Source: Planctomycetota bacterium | GTDB lineage: Bacteria; Planctomycetota; JAMOSO01 | NCBI GenBank assembly: GCA_027063065.1 | Contig: JAMOSO010000015.1 | Span: 1 to 16,553, forward strand | Reading direction: 5' to 3' | DNA length: 16,553 nt | Part shown: piece by piece, positions 14,323 to 16,553 of the stretch | How positions within the stretch are numbered: the stretch's first letter is position 1 | Layout of the letters: each line of letters opens with the position of its first letter | The notes under the pieces: generated by a model | Seen by the model: the letters and a program-made list of their open reading frames with translations, nothing else | What the model was told of the DNA's origin: nothing | The model's database searches: none | Made by a program: the position numbers and the translations under genes

Positions 14323-15674
14323 AGGTGTCCAGGTGTGCGTGGGTATGGTATTACATCGCGAATATTACTCATACCGCTTACAAATTGTACCAATCTTTCA
14401 AATCCTAAGCCAAAACCCGCATGGGTTGCAGAACCGTGACGACGCAAATCTAAATACCATTGATAGGCATGTAAGTCTATACCAGATTGTTCCATACGTT
14501 TTGTAATAATATCCACACGAGTTTCTCGTTCGGAACCGCCAATGATTTCGCCTATGCCTGGCACTAATACGTCCATACCTCTTACTGTTTTACCATCGTC
14601 ATTACAGTACATATAAAAGGGCTTAATGGTAGCTGGGTAGTTGGTTAAAATCACGGGTGCGTTAAAATATTCTTCACAGAGATAGCGTTCATGTTCGCTT
14701 TTTAAATCGCATCCCCAATTTAATGGATATTCAAATTTTTTATTTGATTTTGTTAAAATGTCAATGGCATCAGTGTAACTAAGGCGGATAAAATCAGACT
14801 GGCAGATATTTTCTAGTTTATTAATAATGCCTTTTTCAATACGCATATCAAAAAAATTCATATCATCTTGACAGTGTGTCAAAGCAGATTTAATAATTGA
14901 TTTTAAAAAATCTTCTGCCAATTGCATATTATCGTCAATATTGTTAAAAGCTACTTCTGGTTCAACCATCCAAAATTCTGATAAGTGTCGAGATGTGTGC
15001 GAGTTTTCGGCGCGAAAAGTAGGCCCAAAAGTATATACTTTGCCCAATGACAATGCGAAGGCTTCGGCTTCTAGTTGACCACTAACAGTTAATTGAGCTG
15101 GTTGTTTAAAAAAATCGTTTTTATCGTTTGTAGTTACTCCAAACATTTCACCAGCGCCTTCACAATCGCTGGCAGTAATAATGGGGGTATTTAAATAACA
15201 AAAATCACGTTGGTTAAAAAAATTATGGATAGCATGGGATAGGTGTGAGCGCAAACGCATAACAGCACCTATTGTATTTGTACGAGGACGCAAATGGGGC
15301 ATAGTTCGCAAAGTTTCTAATGAAATGCGTCCTTTTGATATTGGATAATCATCTTGTACAGTGCCTAAAATTTGTATTTTGTGAGCGTGTATTTCTATAT
15401 TTTGATTTTTACCTTGTGATTTGACGCTAAGTCCTTGCACACTTATGCAACATCCTGCGCGAAGATGTTCTATTTCATCTTGGTAATTATCTAATTTTTT
15501 ATCGGCAATAATCTGGATATTATTAATGTTTGAGCCGTCATTGAGTTCTATAAAACTAAATCCACCCTTGGAGCTTCTTTTTGTGCGTACCCAACCTTTA
15601 ATATTAATATTTATGTCGATAGGGGCTTTTTGTAAAAGCTCTTTTACGTTTGTATTTTGATATTTATTTTGCAT
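14319..15674 (-). CDS. asnS: Asparaginyl-tRNA synthetase
   Basis: This class IIb synthetase charges tRNA-Asn with asparagine. From the ATG at 15674 the protein has 451 residues. An N-terminal OB-fold anticodon-binding domain is at about 25-115 (IKGWVRTKRSSKGGFSFIELNDGS). The catalytic core follows, with class II motif 2 FRAENSHTSRHLSEF and motif 3 GLGFERL at about 422-428. ASDCEGAGEMF and the C-terminal IRDVIPYPRTPG distinguish AsnRS from AspRS. I prefer the ATG over a TTG two codons upstream (15680); neither has a good Shine-Dalgarno sequence (GGAA directly abuts the ATG). It heads a four-gene operon: the stop overlaps the amidase start (ATGA). Its presence suggests the cell does not rely only on the GatCAB route for Asn-tRNA. 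Confidence 0.94.
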   Translation of the reverse strand: MQNKYQNTNVKELLQKAPIDININIKGWVRTKRSSKGGFSFIELNDGSNINNIQIIADKKLDNYQDEIEHLRAGCCISVQGLSVKSQGKNQNIEIHAHKIQILGTVQDDYPISKGRISLETLRTMPHLRPRTNTIGAVMRLRSHLSHAIHNFFNQRDFCYLNTPIITASDCEGAGEMFGVTTNDKNDFFKQPAQLTVSGQLEAEAFALSLGKVYTFGPTFRAENSHTSRHLSEFWMVEPEVAFNNIDDNMQLAEDFLKSIIKSALTHCQDDMNFFDMRIEKGIINKLENICQSDFIRLSYTDAIDILTKSNKKFEYPLNWGCDLKSEHERYLCEEYFNAPVILTNYPATIKPFYMYCNDDGKTVRGMDVLVPGIGEIIGGSERETRVDIITKRMEQSGIDLHAYQWYLDLRRHGSATHAGFGLGFERLVQFVSGMSNIRDVIPYPRTPGHL

Positions 15675-15759
15675 TTCCAAATGTTATACAAACGCGCTTA
15701 GCTTTGCAAACAATGTATGGGCAATTTATTACAATAAAAAATAAATACTATATATGGTG

Positions 15760-15788
15760 TTGAAATAATCTTAATATATGTATATGAT
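15760..15788 (+). promoter_or_regulatory. Promoter of the HU-family gene
   Basis: TTGAAA (15760-15765) and TATGAT (15783-15788) are separated by 17 bases, each one or two bases from the sigma-70 consensus. Transcription would begin about 17 bases before the HU start codon. The 137-base spacer also has to hold the divergent asnS promoter, for which I find no convincing match. Confidence 0.5.
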
Positions 15789-15811
15789 GTGCTTTGCTTT
15801 TAAAGGTAATT

Positions 15812-16135
15812 ATGAATAAGGCAGAATTGATTAACGAAATGATTGGGGCAGATGTGCGGAATTTCCGCTCACGTGCTTCGGCAGAACGCGCTTTAAATGC
15901 TGTTTTAGTTGCTATACAAGAAGGTTTATGTAGTGGCGATAAAAAAGTAATGATAAGTGGTTTTGGAACCTTTAAAACAGTAGTGAGTGATGCGCGTAAA
16001 GGCGTTGATCCCAATACAGGAGAAGTTATTAGAATAAATGCTTCTAAAAGAGTGCACTTTAGTTGTGGTAAAAAGTTGCGAGAAAGTGCTAACTCTGTAG
16101 GCAGGCCAGTAAAATTTTCTGGTGAGCTTATTTAA
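15812..16135 (+). CDS. HU/IHF-family DNA-binding protein
   Basis: HU-type proteins bind and bend DNA as dimers and compact the nucleoid. The 107 residues begin with MNKAELINEM, carry the ISGFGTF core at about 49-55, a DNA-binding beta arm with the conserved DPNTGE tip (the family's intercalating proline is kept), and the end of the body SCGKKLRESAN. About 15 further residues (SVGRPVKFSGELI end) extend past the normal roughly 90-residue HU. The start is the ATG with AAAGG about five bases upstream; an in-frame TTG at 15794 is less likely. The gene is monocistronic, with its own promoter and a strong terminator. It cannot be assigned to HU-alpha, HU-beta or IHF by eye. Confidence 0.92.
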   Translation: MNKAELINEMIGADVRNFRSRASAERALNAVLVAIQEGLCSGDKKVMISGFGTFKTVVSDARKGVDPNTGEVIRINASKRVHFSCGKKLRESANSVGRPVKFSGELI

Positions 16136-16147
16136 AACGAACCCCAA

Positions 16148-16164
16148 TTGCCTCCTTGAGGCAA
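16148..16164 (+). repeat. Small hairpin between the HU gene and its terminator
   Basis: TTGCCTC and GAGGCAA form a perfect 7-bp stem with a 3-base loop, 12 bases after the HU stop. It has no T run, so by itself it is not a terminator. It may stabilise the mRNA 3' end. Confidence 0.5.
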
Positions 16165-16174
16165 TACAACCCGG

Positions 16175-16208
16175 AGCCTCACTGTGCAAACAGTGGGGCT
16201 TTTTTTTT
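16175..16208 (+). terminator. Rho-independent terminator of the HU gene
   Basis: An 11-bp stem, AGCCTCACTGT (16175-16185) with ACAGTGGGGCT (16190-16200), includes one G-T pair, closes a GCAA tetraloop and is followed by eight T residues. It is a textbook intrinsic terminator. Confidence 0.93.
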
Positions 16209-16286
16209 ATGAAGAAGAACTCACCAAAAAAAAGACAGTTGCTAAGAAAAAAATTGACTATAATATTTGAATAAAAGGAGTCGAAA

Positions 16287-16498
16287 ATGTCCAGAAAACG
16301 TCGTCAACACTCAGCAGAATTTAAGGCTAAAGTGGCCTTAGAAGTTTTAAGTGGTCAAAAACATTAAGTTAACTAGCTGAGCAGTATGATATTTCACCAT
16401 CCGTAATAACAAAGTGGAAATCAAAACTAGTTGAGCAATCGTCAACATTATTTGCTAAAGGCGGTAGCCCATTAGATAAAAATGACAATCAAGTTTAG
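16287..16498 (+). pseudogene. IS3-family transposase OrfA remnant (frameshift and stop)
   Basis: The start MSRKRRQHSAEFKAKVALEV is the conserved N-terminus of IS3-family OrfA proteins, the helix-turn-helix subunit that binds IS ends. After codon 26 the frame hits a stop (16365-16367). Shifting by one base, as if one A were lost from the run before 16362, restores the family reading (KTLS, stop, LAEQYDISPSVITKWKSKL). The restored frame has a second stop at 16370-16372, where a CAA to TAA change is the simplest cause. It then runs to TAG at 16496, giving about 70 residues against the usual 90-100. Two independent lesions mean it is inactive. An AAAGGAG ribosome binding site still precedes the ATG. 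OrfB would be expected next, but nothing like it is visible in the 55 bases left. Confidence 0.85.
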
Positions 16499-16501
16499 AG
16501 A

Positions 16502-16522
16502 TGGATAAGGATTTTTTATCCA
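16502..16522 (+). repeat. Hairpin after the OrfA remnant
   Basis: TGGATAA (16502-16508) and TTATCCA (16516-16522) form a perfect 7-bp stem with a loop GGATTTT. Position right after the OrfA stop suggests a junction, a terminator-like element or an end of decayed sequence. The bases beyond (16523-16553) include the palindrome GTTCGAAC and belong to no gene I can recognise. Confidence 0.45.
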
Positions 16523-16553
16523 AGGCGTTCGAACCCTACCGGTCCCGATAAAG

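Noticed and set aside
16353-16372. Programmed frameshift in the IS3-family orfA
   Set aside because: In IS3 elements recoding occurs near the orfA/orfB junction. Here the break is at codon 26, and the restored frame immediately meets a second stop, so decay is the better reading.
16523-16553. A tRNA gene at the right edge
   Set aside because: The GTTCGAAC loop looks right, but the bases before it do not pair with CCTAC to form a T stem. The bases before that are hairpin and transposase sequence, and no CCA follows.
1-16553. CRISPR arrays, toxin-antitoxin pairs, restriction or other defence modules, riboswitches
   Set aside because: I saw no regularly spaced direct repeats, no small two-gene pairs and no long structured leader. 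All sizeable open stretches are accounted for by recognised genes.

Overview
The window (16.5 kb) is mostly ordinary chromosomal housekeeping DNA from a low-GC, Gram-negative-type bacterium. Several features fit the Planctomycetes-Verrucomicrobia-Lentisphaerae-Chlamydiae (PVC) group, perhaps a Lentisphaerota-like lineage. These are a type B (Bacteroidetes/PVC-style) succinate dehydrogenase in C-A-B order, a LacI regulator beside a family 29 fucosidase remnant, an 'HNIGN'-type sensor kinase, a type IV prepilin peptidase and an RsmA with a long N-terminal lead. The assignment is an inference from gene types; no rRNA is present. There is no CRISPR array, prophage or toxin-antitoxin module, and I do not see a clearly new defence or mobile system.

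Layout. (1) 1-904 (+): the 3' end of a LacI-type regulator, then only the C-terminal half of an alpha-L-fucosidase, which looks like a decayed fucoside locus. (2) 901-5100 (-): sdhC-sdhA-sdhB with TAATG start/stop coupling, followed by rsmA. (3) 5174-6759 (-): a good promoter drives tRNA-Gln(UUG), followed 20 nt later by the prepilin peptidase pilD and 2 nt after that by a PIG-L/LmbE-type deacetylase; this probably forms one transcript. (4) 6904-8673 (+): an orphan membrane sensor histidine kinase with a cysteine-containing sensor domain. (5) 8701-10392 (-): the ribosome-associated ABC-F ATPase EttA. (6) 10517-11653 (+): glycerate kinase, ending at a strong hairpin that also serves the converging operon. 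(7) 11702-15674 (-): a tightly packed operon asnS - membrane-anchored peptidoglycan amidase - HAD phosphatase - stand-alone AICAR transformylase. (8) 15812-16208 (+): an HU-family protein with its own promoter and terminator. (9) 16287-16553: a frameshifted IS3-family orfA remnant, a hairpin and a tRNA-3'-end-like stretch.

Functionally the genes cover respiration (SDH), translation (AsnRS, tRNA-Gln, RsmA, EttA), purine synthesis, glycerate entry into glycolysis, envelope maintenance (amidase, deacetylase, prepilin peptidase) and chromosome packing (HU). The points most worth a second look are the AICAR transformylase without an IMP cyclohydrolase domain, the orphan kinase with four sensor cysteines, the decayed fucosidase locus, the candidate operator in front of sdhC, and the decayed insertion sequence with adjoining odd sequence at the right edge.
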